A stretch of 25,366 nucleotides of DNA from JAMLIN01 sp041676645 (GTDB lineage Bacteria > Pseudomonadota > Gammaproteobacteria > Burkholderiales > Burkholderiaceae_E), in assembly GCA_041676645.1 (NCBI GenBank), contig JBAYRO010000040.1, forward strand, positions 1-25,366, given 5' to 3'. The notes under the pieces were generated by a model. That model was given only the letters and a program-made list of their open reading frames with translations, searched no databases and was not told the DNA's origin. Shown here in pieces: positions 8,751 through 16,441 of the stretch (the stretch's first letter is position 1; each line of letters opens with the position of its first letter). A program made the position numbers and the translations under genes.

Positions 8751-9899
8751 ATGATCAGGAAAGTGCTTTCGGCGGACGGGAAATCTCCTGCGGGCTACAA
8801 CGGCATCCACTGCGGCATCGTGGAATTGCTGGATGCCGCGCGCCAGGCGGCTGCGCGCAGTGTCAATGCGCTGATGACGGCCAGCTATTGGGAGGTTGGC
8901 CGTCGTATCGTGGAAGCCGAGCAACAGGGCAAGCGGCGCGCGGGGTATGGCGAGCAGTTGATCGCCCGGCTGTCCGTCGACCTGACCGCGCAGTTCGGTC
9001 GCGGGTTCAGTCGGCAGAACTTGCAGCAGATGCGGTCGTTCTTCCTGACTTGGCCGATTCGCCAGACAGTGTCTGGCGAATCCAGAAATGAGCCGCCCGC
9101 CAGGAAATCCGAGACGGTGTCTCGGAATTTCACACTGACCGAGCTGGCGCAGGTGTTCCCGCTGCCATGGTCGGCCTACGTGCGGCTGCTGTCGGTCAAG
9201 GACGCCCATGCTCGCCGGTTCTACGAGGCCGAGGCACTGCGCGGCGGCTGGAGCGTTCGTCAACTCGACCGGCAGATCGGCAGCCAGTTCTACGAGCGCA
9301 CGGCCTTGTCCAGGGACAAGGCGGCGATGCTGACCAAGGGCGCAGCGCCGAAAGCGGGGGACGCCGTCACGCCCGATGATGCGATCAAGGACCCGTATGT
9401 GCTGGAGTTCCTGAACCTCAAGGACGAGTACTCGGAGTCCGACCTCGAAGCCGCTTTGATCCGGCGGCTGGAGGATTTCCTGCTGGAGCTGGGCGAAGGA
9501 TTCACCTTCGTCGGGCGGCAGCGGCGCTTGCGCATCGACCAGACCTGGTATCGGGTGGACTTGCTGCTGTTTCATCGCAAGCTGCGATGCTTGGTCATCA
9601 TCGACCTGAAGCTGGGCAGCCTGACCCATGCGGACGTGGGCCAGATGCATATGTATTGCAACTATGCCAGGGAGCATTGGGCGTATCCCGATGAGAACCC
9701 GCCCGTAGGTTTGATCCTCTGTACCGACAAGGGCCGCGCCCTGGCGCGATATGCCCTGGAAGGCTTGCCAACGAAGGTGATGGCGGCGAACTACCGCACC
9801 GTGCTGCCGGATGCCGAGCTCTTGCAGAAGGAGCTGGAAGCCACGCGGTGGCGGCTGGAATCACGTGTCGTGAAGCAGTCGAAGAAACGGCAGCGGTAA
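8751..9899 (+). CDS. DUF1016/YhcG-family PDDEXK nuclease domain protein
   Basis: A 382-residue protein with the two-part DUF1016 architecture. The N-terminal domain (about 20-100) carries ARSVNALMTASYWEVGRRI and the C-terminal PD-(D/E)xK-like domain (about 215-350) contains RIDQTWYRVDLLLFHRKL and IDLKLGSLTHADVGQM; likely catalytic residues are Asp270, Asp285 and Lys287. Members are predicted endonucleases often found near restriction-modification or mobile genes; this one stands alone. The start at 8751 follows CGGAGG with 7-base spacing. It lies opposite to all surrounding genes, between the synthetase gene and atuA, and uses visibly more A/T-ending codons than its neighbours, suggesting horizontal acquisition. 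The linker (residues 102-127) is encoded by two palindromes. A defence or DNA-repair role is inference. Confidence 0.87.
   Translation: MIRKVLSADGKSPAGYNGIHCGIVELLDAARQAAARSVNALMTASYWEVGRRIVEAEQQGKRRAGYGEQLIARLSVDLTAQFGRGFSRQNLQQMRSFFLTWPIRQTVSGESRNEPPARKSETVSRNFTLTELAQVFPLPWSAYVRLLSVKDAHARRFYEAEALRGGWSVRQLDRQIGSQFYERTALSRDKAAMLTKGAAPKAGDAVTPDDAIKDPYVLEFLNLKDEYSESDLEAALIRRLEDFLLELGEGFTFVGRQRRLRIDQTWYRVDLLLFHRKLRCLVIIDLKLGSLTHADVGQMHMYCNYAREHWAYPDENPPVGLILCTDKGRALARYALEGLPTKVMAANYRTVLPDAELLQKELEATRWRLESRVVKQSKKRQR
9056..9082. repeat. In-gene palindrome 1 of the DUF1016 gene
   Basis: Perfect inverted repeat with 13-bp arms, GATTCGCCAGACA and TGTCTGGCGAATC, around a single G. It is translated in frame as IRQTVSGES within the linker between the two protein domains. 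Confidence 0.8.
9105..9130. repeat. In-gene palindrome 2 of the DUF1016 gene
   Basis: Inverted repeat TCCGAGAC (9108-9115) / GTCTCGGA (9119-9126) with a 3-base loop, extended by AAA/TTT across a one-base bulge. It is translated in frame and encodes SETVSRN, resembling the QTVSGES peptide of palindrome 1. Confidence 0.65.
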
Positions 9900-9913
9900 C
9901 CGGGCGTCCTGGT

Positions 9914-9961
9914 GCCCCACCAGGCGAAGCCAGCGCCGATGCGGATGGTCGTCTTTTTCAT
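9914..9961 (-). pseudogene. Orphan 5' stub of an atuA gene (16 codons)
   Basis: Read on the minus strand, the ATG at 9961-9959 begins MKKTTIRIGAGFAWWG, against MKKSTLRIGAGSAWWG of the intact atuA at 8615. Homology ends at about 9914, close to the stop codon of the oppositely oriented DUF1016 gene (9899), so the remainder is missing. Protein-level differences are conservative (S/T, L/I, S/F) and several base changes are synonymous, which indicates the stub descends from a functional allele or paralogue, not from a recent slippage duplication. It lies exactly where atuA would be expected, downstream of the NDP-forming synthetase gene. Confidence 0.82.
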
Positions 9962-9972
9962 GTCATCGTGAC
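9914..9972. repeat. Direct repeat at atuA start, displaced copy (DR-B)
   Basis: Second copy of the 59-base segment also found at 8568-8626, including the 11-base leader next to the start codon. Its right end abuts the first base of palindrome copy 2 (9973). Confidence 0.85.
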
Positions 9973-10030
9973 GAAAATGGGGTCAGACACCATTTCCGCC
10001 ATCTCCGAAATCGTGTCTGACCCCATTTTC
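9973..10030. repeat. Palindromic repeat, copy 2 (GGGGTCAGACAC family)
   Basis: Outer arms of 18 bp are perfect (9973-9990 and 10013-10030, GAAAATGGGGTCAGACAC). The inner part pairs through ATTTC/GAAAT (9992-9996 with 10007-10011) after one C-C mismatch, leaving a larger loop than copies 1 and 3. It lies between the convergent DUF1016 stop and the synthetase stop (10035), directly beside the atuA stub. Confidence 0.86.
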
Positions 10031-10034
10031 ATTT

Positions 10035-12119
10035 TCACGCCCGCTCGACGAGCGCATCGACGATCACTGCGCCTTCGCCGACGGCGCCGACGATGACCGG
10101 GTTGATGTCGAGCGAGGCGATCGCGCCGTCCGCATCGCGGATCAGGCGACCGACCGTGACTGCGATCCCGGCGAGCGCGGTCATGTCCCAGGCGGGATCT
10201 CCACGCACGCCGGCGTAGAGCGGCGCGATCCGCAGGCGATCGAGGGCGGCCAGCACTTCGGCGACATCGAAGGGCGGCACCAGCACGACGACGTCGCCCA
10301 GCGCCTCGACGTTGCGCCCGCCATCGCCCACCAGCACCACCGGCCCGAAGATCGGGTCGACGCGCGCGCCGACCATGAACTCGTGCCGGCCGCGGCGCAT
10401 GGCGGCGACGAGCACGCCGTCGCGACTCGCGCCCATGTCGGCGAGCTTCGCCCACTGCTCGGAGAAGGCGGATTCGGCGGCGTCGGCATTCGCGATGCCC
10501 AGGGCTACCAGGCCATGCTCGGACTTGTGCGGCACATCCACCGAGCAGGCCTTGACCACCACCGGCGCACCGATCGTCTCGAACGCCGCGCGAGCTTCGG
10601 CCGGGCTGCGGCACAGCCGATGATCCACCACCGGCAGGCCGCGCCCGGCGAGCAGGGCGAGACTGCCCGCTTCGTCGAGGAAGCGGCCTTCGCCCGCCGG
10701 CAGCTCGACCGGGACCGGCGCCGGCCATTCGGCACGCGGCGCGCGCATCAGCGCGGCATGGTCGGCGACCTGTGCGAGCGCCCCCAGCGCATCGACGCCG
10801 TGGTCGAACACCGCCACGCCGGCCTCGCGGAACACCCGTGCGATCTCGGGCTGCCAGGCCGCCACCGCTACCGGTTTGCCGGTCTGGGCGGCGAAGGCGG
10901 CGGTGTCGCGGGCGAACGCATCGACGTCGTAGCCGGCGCCCGAGACCGGGATGTCGATGAAGAAGAGGTCGGCGGCAGGGTCCTCGGCCAGCACGGGAAG
11001 GATGTCGCTGAACAGCCCGCTGTTCGAGAGCAGCGCCGCGGTGATGTCGATCGGGTTGGCGGCGCTGGCGAAGCCCGGCAGCTTGGCCGCGACGGCGGCG
11101 CGGGTCTGCGGCGAGAGCTCGGCCAGCGGCAGGTCGAGCGATTCGGATTCGTCGGCGGCCATCACGCAGCTCGCCCCCGAGTTGCTGATCACCACGAGGC
11201 GCCGGCCCGCCGGACGCCAGCCGTGCAGGTAGGCATCGGCCGCCCGCGCGAGTAGGTTCTGGTCGCGCACCCGGTAGATGCCGTGGTGGCGCAGGAAGGC
11301 CTCGACCACGCGGTCCTCGTTGGCAAGCGCTCCGGTATGCGAGGAGGCGGCGCGCTGGCCGCTCGCCGAGCGCCCCGCCTTGAGCGCCACGATCGGCAGG
11401 TCGCGTTCACGCGCGACGGCGGCTGCGCGCGCGAGCAGCGCGGGGTCGGCGATCGACTCGAGATAGAGCAGCAGCAGTCGGACATCGGGATCGTGCACCG
11501 CAGCCCAGGCGATGTCCGAGACGGTGACGTCGGCTTCGTTGCCGGTGGCGTGGATGTGACGCACGCCGATGCCACGCCCGCGCACCAGGCCGTAGATCAC
11601 CTGGCTCATGCCGCCGCTCTGGCTGGCGATCGCGACCGGGCCGTCCTGTGGCGGAATCTCGGTGAACAGCGTCGAGAAGTTCGCGATCGCCCCGGTGCCG
11701 AAATTGGCGATGCCCTGGGTGTTGGGCCCGACGATGCGCATGCCGTGGGCGCGCGCGTCGGCCACCATGCGGTCCTGCACCGCCCGGCCTTCCGGGCCGA
11801 TCTCGCCGAAGCCCGATGCGATCACGACCGCGACCTTGACGCCGGCGCGGGCGCATTCGGCGACCGCCGCGACCGCGGCATCGCCGGCGACCGCCACGAT
11901 GACGACTTCCGGCACCCGGGGTAGCTCCGCGAAGGATGCGTAGGCCGGCAGTCCCTGGATGCTCGGACGCTTCGGGTTGACCGGCAGGATCTCGCCGCGA
12001 TAGCCGTGGCGCAGCATGTAGTGGATCGGCCGGCCGCCGATCTTGTTGGGATCGTCGGAAGCGCCGATGATCGCGATCGACGCCGGGTCGAAAGCATGCT
12101 TGAGCGCGTCGGTGGTCAT
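10035..12119 (-). CDS. NDP-forming acyl-CoA synthetase (acetate-CoA ligase family)
   Basis: A 694-residue fusion of the alpha and beta parts of NDP-forming acyl-CoA synthetases, which make acyl-CoA from a carboxylate, CoA and ATP through a phospho-histidine. Order: CoA-binding Rossmann domain (about 5-135, SIAIIGASDDPNKIGGRP), ligase-CoA region (about 150-440) with SQSGGM (167-171 region) and the phospho-accepting His261 in SSHTGALA, then ATP-grasp (about 480-694) with VVVKACSVDVPHKSEHGLVALG and DPIFGPVVLVGDGG. The ATG at 12119 has GGAG 6-7 bases upstream. It is 30 bp after the DUF35 gene in the same operon. Substrate is unknown; homologues act on short-chain and aryl acids or serve as protein acetyltransferases, but no GNAT domain is present here. 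Confidence 0.9.
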   Translation of the reverse strand: MTTDALKHAFDPASIAIIGASDDPNKIGGRPIHYMLRHGYRGEILPVNPKRPSIQGLPAYASFAELPRVPEVVIVAVAGDAAVAAVAECARAGVKVAVVIASGFGEIGPEGRAVQDRMVADARAHGMRIVGPNTQGIANFGTGAIANFSTLFTEIPPQDGPVAIASQSGGMSQVIYGLVRGRGIGVRHIHATGNEADVTVSDIAWAAVHDPDVRLLLLYLESIADPALLARAAAVARERDLPIVALKAGRSASGQRAASSHTGALANEDRVVEAFLRHHGIYRVRDQNLLARAADAYLHGWRPAGRRLVVISNSGASCVMAADESESLDLPLAELSPQTRAAVAAKLPGFASAANPIDITAALLSNSGLFSDILPVLAEDPAADLFFIDIPVSGAGYDVDAFARDTAAFAAQTGKPVAVAAWQPEIARVFREAGVAVFDHGVDALGALAQVADHAALMRAPRAEWPAPVPVELPAGEGRFLDEAGSLALLAGRGLPVVDHRLCRSPAEARAAFETIGAPVVVKACSVDVPHKSEHGLVALGIANADAAESAFSEQWAKLADMGASRDGVLVAAMRRGRHEFMVGARVDPIFGPVVLVGDGGRNVEALGDVVVLVPPFDVAEVLAALDRLRIAPLYAGVRGDPAWDMTALAGIAVTVGRLIRDADGAIASLDINPVIVGAVGEGAVIVDALVERA

Positions 12120-12149
12120 GGCTGTCTCCTGTGCCTGGGCTGTCGCGCT

Positions 12150-12533
12150 TCAGGCGTCGCCGCCCGGGGGCGCGAAGCGCAGCAGCGTGCGTTCGTCGAA
12201 GTCGAAGAAACCGGCCTCCACCCGGTCGCCGATCGCGAGCCCGGGCGTGCCGTGGCCCATCAGGCGGGCACCCTCGTCGAGCTCGACGATCACGATGGTG
12301 TAGGGCGCCAGCGCGCGATACGCCTGCGAGGGCGCCCGCATCACCTCGGTGCGTGAATAAACGGTGCCGCGGCCGGTGGCGCGCCGCCATTCGAGCGCGG
12401 TCGCGCCGCAGCGCGAGCAGGCGTGGCGCGCCAGGGTCTGCGCGTGCCCGCAGGCGGTGCAGGCCTGGTAGCGGACCTCACGCCGGGCCAGGCCTTCGAC
12501 GAAGGGCGCGGCGGCCGTATGGAAGGCGCTCAT
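12150..12533 (-). CDS. Zn-ribbon/OB-fold protein (DUF35 family)
   Basis: A 127-residue DUF35 protein. The zinc ribbon is formed by Cys25, Cys28, Cys39 and Cys42 (CTACG...CSRCG) and is followed by an OB fold with GRGTVYSRTEV, YTIVIVELDEGARLMGH and GDRVEAGFFDFDE. DUF35 proteins bind thiolase-like partners; in the steroid degradation complex Ltp2-ChsH2 the DUF35 domain supplies CoA-ester binding and is needed for aldolase activity. The gene begins 13 bp after the stop of the thiolase-like gene, the typical pairing. The AGGAG is only 2 bases from the ATG, so initiation may rely on coupling to the upstream gene. Confidence 0.9.
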   Translation of the reverse strand: MSAFHTAAAPFVEGLARREVRYQACTACGHAQTLARHACSRCGATALEWRRATGRGTVYSRTEVMRAPSQAYRALAPYTIVIVELDEGARLMGHGTPGLAIGDRVEAGFFDFDERTLLRFAPPGGDA

Positions 12534-12546
12534 GGCTCCTCGCGTG

Positions 12547-13698
12547 TCATGGGGTGTCCTCGCGGGCGAGCAGCAGGCTGACGTGCGAGGACATCACCCC
12601 GCCGTCGGCATGCACGAAGGCGCGGCGCCGGCCCGGCAGCTGGCGATCGCCGGCGCGCCCGGCAAGCTGCCGGAAGGCTTCGACCGCATGCGCCATCCCG
12701 CCGGCGACGCCACAGTGGCCGAAGGAGAGCAGGCCGCCGTGGGTGTTGAGCGGCAAGGGGCCATCGAGCGCGAAGTCGCCGTTGCGCAGGCGCGCGGCCG
12801 AACCGCCGCGCGGCGCGAAGCCGGTTTCCTCCAGCAGGATCGCCAGGGTGATGGTGAAGGAGTCGTAGATCTCCACGAGGTCGACCGCATCGGGCCCGAA
12901 GCCGGCCTCGGCGAAGGCGCGCTGCGCGGCGTCGCGGGCGCCGTAGTTGGCAGTGTCCTCGATCGCGCTCAGGTGCTGGTGGCGATGCCCCTGGCCGGCG
13001 CCGCGAATCGCCACCGATGCGTCGGTCGCCGGCGTCGCGCTGACGACCAGGGCCATCGCGCCGTCGGAGATCGGGCAGCAGTCGAGCAGCTTCAGGGGGC
13101 TGGCGATCGGCTTCGATGCGAGCACGTCCGCGATCGTGACCGGCTCGCGCAGGTGGGCGTCGGGATGGCGCATCGCGTGCTTGCGCATCAGCACCGCGAA
13201 CTCGGCGAGATCGGCTTCTGTGAGGCCGGTCTCGTGCATGTAGCGGGCCGCCAGCAGCGCGTAGTAGGCCGGCACCGAGGCGCCGTAGGGCACTTCGAAA
13301 TTGGCGTCGCCGACCTGCGCCAGGGTCTGGATCGAGCTGTCGCGCGCCTGGCCGGTGGCGCGGTTCTCGCCGGCGACCACGAGGATGTTCTCGCAGCGCC
13401 CGACCCGTACGAGCTCGCGCGCGAGCATCAGCATGGCGCCGCCCGTGGCGCCGCCGAGCTGCATCGCATGCGCATAGGCGGGGCGGATGCCGGCGCGTTC
13501 GCAGAACAGGGTCGAGAGCATCAGGTGCGGCGTCGTCGTGGCGTAGCCGCAGAGCACGCCGTCGATGGCTGCGCGGGAGCGGCCGGCATCCTCGAGCGCG
13601 GCGGCGGCCGCCGTCGCCATCAGGTCGAGCGCATCCTGGCCTTCGAGCCGGCCGAAGGCGGTGTTGCCGACACCGGTGATCCAGGCTGTCCGCATCAT
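12547..13698 (-). CDS. Thiolase-like protein lacking catalytic cysteines (Ltp2/SCP-x type)
   Basis: A 383-residue thiolase-superfamily protein with the expected fold motifs (opening AWITGVGNTAFGR, VRVGRCENILVVAGE, LKLLDCCPISDGAMALVV, VEIYDSFT, and GHCGVAGG with His328). The nucleophilic cysteine position reads QLGGATGG, with Gly83 where thiolases have Cys, and the C-terminal cysteine motif reads HADGGVMSSH without Cys. This pattern is that of SCP-x/Ltp2-like retro-aldolases, not of true thiolases. With the DUF35 partner next door it probably cleaves a beta-hydroxyacyl-CoA; that reaction is inference. The start overlaps the iclR stop (ATGA), with GAGAGG 7 bases upstream; a second ATG one codon later is equally possible. 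Confidence 0.86.
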   Translation of the reverse strand: MMRTAWITGVGNTAFGRLEGQDALDLMATAAAAALEDAGRSRAAIDGVLCGYATTTPHLMLSTLFCERAGIRPAYAHAMQLGGATGGAMLMLARELVRVGRCENILVVAGENRATGQARDSSIQTLAQVGDANFEVPYGASVPAYYALLAARYMHETGLTEADLAEFAVLMRKHAMRHPDAHLREPVTIADVLASKPIASPLKLLDCCPISDGAMALVVSATPATDASVAIRGAGQGHRHQHLSAIEDTANYGARDAAQRAFAEAGFGPDAVDLVEIYDSFTITLAILLEETGFAPRGGSAARLRNGDFALDGPLPLNTHGGLLSFGHCGVAGGMAHAVEAFRQLAGRAGDRQLPGRRRAFVHADGGVMSSHVSLLLAREDTP

Positions 13699-14555
13699 CC
13701 GCGCACCTCTCGCAGCATGCCGCCCGCGTTGCTGGAACAGGCCTGGGCTTCGCGTTGCAGCGCCTCGGCGAGTTCCGCCTCGCGCGAGAAGATCCTTTCG
13801 GTGAGCGCCGCGATGCTGATCGCCGCCACCGGGCGGCGATCGCTGCCGAGGATCGGCACCGCGATGCCGCCCATGCGGTCGACGACGAGGTCGACCATCA
13901 GCGCATAGCCGCGCCGGCGCGATTCCTCGATGTGGCGCTCGAGCACCTGCCGGTCGATGCGGGGATAGCGCCGCAGCTTGTCGACGATGGCCGGCATGAT
14001 CGCCTCGATCTCGGCATCGGGCATCCAGGCGAGCAGGGCGAGGCTGCCAGCCCCGGCGCCCAGTGGCCGGCGGCTGCCGATCTCGAGATAGTTCGCGCGG
14101 ATCGGAAAGGTGCCCAGCTCGAGGTCGACGCAGACCGACTCCGCGCCGCGGGGTATCGACAGGATGGTGCTGTCGAGGAAGGCGCCGGTGAGGCGGATCA
14201 GGGCCGGGCGCACGATGGGGCGGGGGTCGAAGCGGGCGGCGGCGGCCGCGCCGAGCACGAAGGCCTCGGTGCCGAGCGTGTAGCGCTTGGTCTGGGGGTC
14301 GCGCAGCACGAAGCCTTCGCGCACCAGCACATCGAGCAGCCGCAGCGCGGTGGCCTTGTCCTGGCCGGATGCGGTGGCGATGTCGGTCAGGCGCGCATTG
14401 CGCGAGTCGGACATCACGCGCAGGATGCGGCAGGCCTTCTGCACCGAGGAGCTCCGCGCGGCAGCGGGCGAGGGCACGGATGCCGGTGCCGGCGTCGCAG
14501 CGGGCTCACGGCGGACGGCGGCGGACTTCACTTCGACCGTGTCTCCATCGACCAT
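13695..14555 (-). CDS. IclR-family transcriptional regulator
   Basis: A 286-residue regulator with an unusually long Ala/Pro-rich N-terminal tail (about 35 residues), a winged helix-turn-helix (37-100; SSVQKACRILRVM, ATALRLLDVLVREGFV, KRYTLG) and an IclR effector-binding domain (about 110-275; NYLEIGSRRPLGAGAGSLALLAWM, GGIAVPILGSDRRPVAAISIAAL). IclR proteins bind small aromatic or aliphatic acids and control adjacent catabolic operons. It lies between the AMP-ligase gene (10-bp gap) and the thiolase-like gene (4-bp overlap), so it is transcribed with its probable targets. The GGAGG before the ATG is only one base away; a GTG at codon 8, with GGAG 11 bases upstream, is an alternative start that would shorten the tail. 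A candidate operator is at 16425-16441. Confidence 0.86.
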   Translation of the reverse strand: MVDGDTVEVKSAAVRREPAATPAPASVPSPAAARSSSVQKACRILRVMSDSRNARLTDIATASGQDKATALRLLDVLVREGFVLRDPQTKRYTLGTEAFVLGAAAAARFDPRPIVRPALIRLTGAFLDSTILSIPRGAESVCVDLELGTFPIRANYLEIGSRRPLGAGAGSLALLAWMPDAEIEAIMPAIVDKLRRYPRIDRQVLERHIEESRRRGYALMVDLVVDRMGGIAVPILGSDRRPVAAISIAALTERIFSREAELAEALQREAQACSSNAGGMLREVRG

Positions 14556-14565
14556 GCCTCCGATT

Positions 14566-16305
14566 TCATTCGATGAACTTCTTTGGCTTGCATCGTAGTT
14601 GGCCGCCGGGCCGGGCGTCAATCGAGTCGACATTCGTTTTCGTTGCACGAAATGCCTGGCGAGGCCCGGGCGACGCGGCGAGTCGTTCGAGCGCCATCTC
14701 GCGCAGTTTCGCCCGCTGCACCTTGGCGCCGTTGGCGCTGGCGGTGGTCGGCAGCGCATCGAGAAACCAGATCCGGGCCGGTACCTTGAAGCCCGCCATG
14801 CGCTGGCGGGCCGCGGCGACCAGCCCGGCTTCGTCGAGCTCGGCGCCCGGTTCCGGCTCGACGAAGGCGACGCATCGCAGCTGCCCTTCGATCTCGATGG
14901 CGATGACGGCGGCATCGGCCACTCCGTCGAGCGCGCCCAGGGTGTCCTCGATCTCGGCCGGGTTGACGAGGAAGCCGCCGAGTCGGATCGCGTCACCGCT
15001 GCGGGTCAGGTAGACGAAGCTCCCGTCCTCGCGCAGCCGGCCGAGGTCGCCGCTGCGAAAGAAGCCGTCGACGTCGATCGCCGCGGCGGTGGCCTCGGGA
15101 TCATCGAGATAGCCGACGAAGTTGCCGGGTGCGCGGATCTCGATCTCTCCCACCACGCCCGGCGCGACGAGCTGGCCGGTCTCGACGTCGCGGACCCGGA
15201 CTTCGGCATCGGGTGCGGCCGGGTAGCCGCCGCCTTCCGCGCGTTCGTCGGGCGTGCCCTCGGGCTGCTGGATCGAGAACAGGGCCTGGACTTCGCTCGA
15301 ACCATAGAGGCCGAGGATGGGGACGCCGTCGTCCCAGCTCGCCCGTGCGAACCCGGCGCTGCCCGGCTGGAAGGCGGCATAGCCGAAGATCCGCGCCGCC
15401 GGGAAGGGGTGCGTGCCCGGCGCGATGTCGCGCAGGCGCCGGTACATCTCGTCGCTGCCGTAGAGGTGGGTCAGCGCCTGCTCGCGCAGCAGGGTCGCGA
15501 TGCGCGGCGCATCGATCGCTTCGAGCAGCACGGTCGGTGCGCCGCCCGCCATCGCGGCGAGCACCGCGGTCAGCCCGAAGGTCCCGCACAGCGGCAGGGC
15601 GCCGACCAGGCCTGCGCCGGCCGCGTCGAAGCCATGGGCCCGCGCCACGTGGACGGCGTGCGTCGCGAGGCTGCGCTGGGTGTGCATCACGAGCTTGGGG
15701 CCGCGGGTGGTGCCCGACGTCGTGAAGAGCACCGTCACCGCATCGGGGTCGCCGTGATCGTCGAGGCCGGTCCCGGCGGATTCGGCGGATTCGGTCGGGT
15801 CGCGTGGACGCCGGGCGCGCCCGGCGACATCGAAGGCGTCGAAGGTGAGCGTGGGCCGGTCGAGCAGGCGCGCCGGCGTCCCGGCGCCGGGATCGACGAT
15901 GGCGATGCGCTCGAGCGCCGGCACGCGGCCGGCATCGACGCCGGCGAGCACGCCGGGGAAGTCGATGCCGCGAAAGTCGAGCTGCATCAGCAGCAGGCGG
16001 GCGCCGGAGCGCTCGAGGATGTAGGCGAGCTCCGAGGAGCGGTAGCGGGTGTTGATGGCGACCAGGGTGGCGCCGATCCGCGCAAGCGCGAAGAGCAGGG
16101 CAAGCCATTCGATCCGGTTGACGAGCCAGACGCCGACCCGGTCGCCCGGGCCGATCCCTTGCCCGCGCAGCCAGGCGACGCTGTGTCGGACCCTCGCCTC
16201 GAATCCGGCCGCGTCCACCGGGCCGCGGTGGTCGACCAGCAGCGGTGCGGCATCGGCGGGCCGGCGCAGGATGCAGGGAAGGGAAGCCAGGGTCTGGGCG
16301 CTCAT
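14566..16305 (-). CDS. AMP-forming acyl-CoA synthetase (ANL superfamily)
   Basis: A 579-residue adenylate-forming enzyme that would activate an organic acid to its CoA thioester with ATP. Seen motifs are the phosphate-binding loop FTTSGTTRGPK (195-205, Arg replacing the usual Gly), LYGSSEVQALF (A5), GFFRSGDLGRLREDGSFVYLTRSGDAIRLGGFLVNPAEIEDTL (A7-A8 region), and the C-terminal lysine region NGAKVQRAKLRE (Lys about 528). About 35 residues follow the normal end (AASPGPRQAFRA onward) and look unstructured, perhaps a lost stop. The ATG at 16305 is preferred over 16320 because GGAGG lies 8 bases before it. First gene of the minus-strand catabolic operon, divergent from the liv genes. Substrate unknown. 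Confidence 0.88.
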   Translation of the reverse strand: MSAQTLASLPCILRRPADAAPLLVDHRGPVDAAGFEARVRHSVAWLRGQGIGPGDRVGVWLVNRIEWLALLFALARIGATLVAINTRYRSSELAYILERSGARLLLMQLDFRGIDFPGVLAGVDAGRVPALERIAIVDPGAGTPARLLDRPTLTFDAFDVAGRARRPRDPTESAESAGTGLDDHGDPDAVTVLFTTSGTTRGPKLVMHTQRSLATHAVHVARAHGFDAAGAGLVGALPLCGTFGLTAVLAAMAGGAPTVLLEAIDAPRIATLLREQALTHLYGSDEMYRRLRDIAPGTHPFPAARIFGYAAFQPGSAGFARASWDDGVPILGLYGSSEVQALFSIQQPEGTPDERAEGGGYPAAPDAEVRVRDVETGQLVAPGVVGEIEIRAPGNFVGYLDDPEATAAAIDVDGFFRSGDLGRLREDGSFVYLTRSGDAIRLGGFLVNPAEIEDTLGALDGVADAAVIAIEIEGQLRCVAFVEPEPGAELDEAGLVAAARQRMAGFKVPARIWFLDALPTTASANGAKVQRAKLREMALERLAASPGPRQAFRATKTNVDSIDARPGGQLRCKPKKFIE

Positions 16306-16401
16306 CCTCGGGTCCTCCATCCCGGCCGGGGCATGGCGGGCATTTCAGCAATCGAAACACGCAACCGGCGCTGGTATCGGCCTTTCCGGTAGACGGTTGC
16401 A

Positions 16402-16431
16402 TTGACCGTCCCGAATTCGAACGTCTAGAAT
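16402..16431 (+). promoter_or_regulatory. Predicted sigma-70 promoter of the liv operon
   Basis: TTGACC at 16402-16407 and TAGAAT at 16426-16431 are separated by 18 bases, each one or two changes from consensus. The transcript would start near 16438 and leave a leader of about 100 bases before the binding-protein gene at 16537. It lies in the 231-bp divergent region between the ligase and liv operons. No equally good promoter was found for the minus strand. Confidence 0.6.
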
Positions 16432-16441
16432 CGTACTCTAG
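16425..16441. promoter_or_regulatory. Candidate operator overlapping the liv -10 box
   Basis: Inverted repeat CTAGA-N7-TCTAG covering the -10 element and the expected start of transcription. Placement suits a repressor, and the IclR protein encoded in the divergent operon is the natural candidate; the match to any known IclR site was not established. Confidence 0.35.

Noticed and set aside
8568..9972. Interpretation of the 59-bp repeats as a transposon target-site duplication.
   Set aside because: They are too long and too diverged (9 differences in 59, partly synonymous) for a duplication made at insertion, and no transposase or terminal inverted repeats are present.
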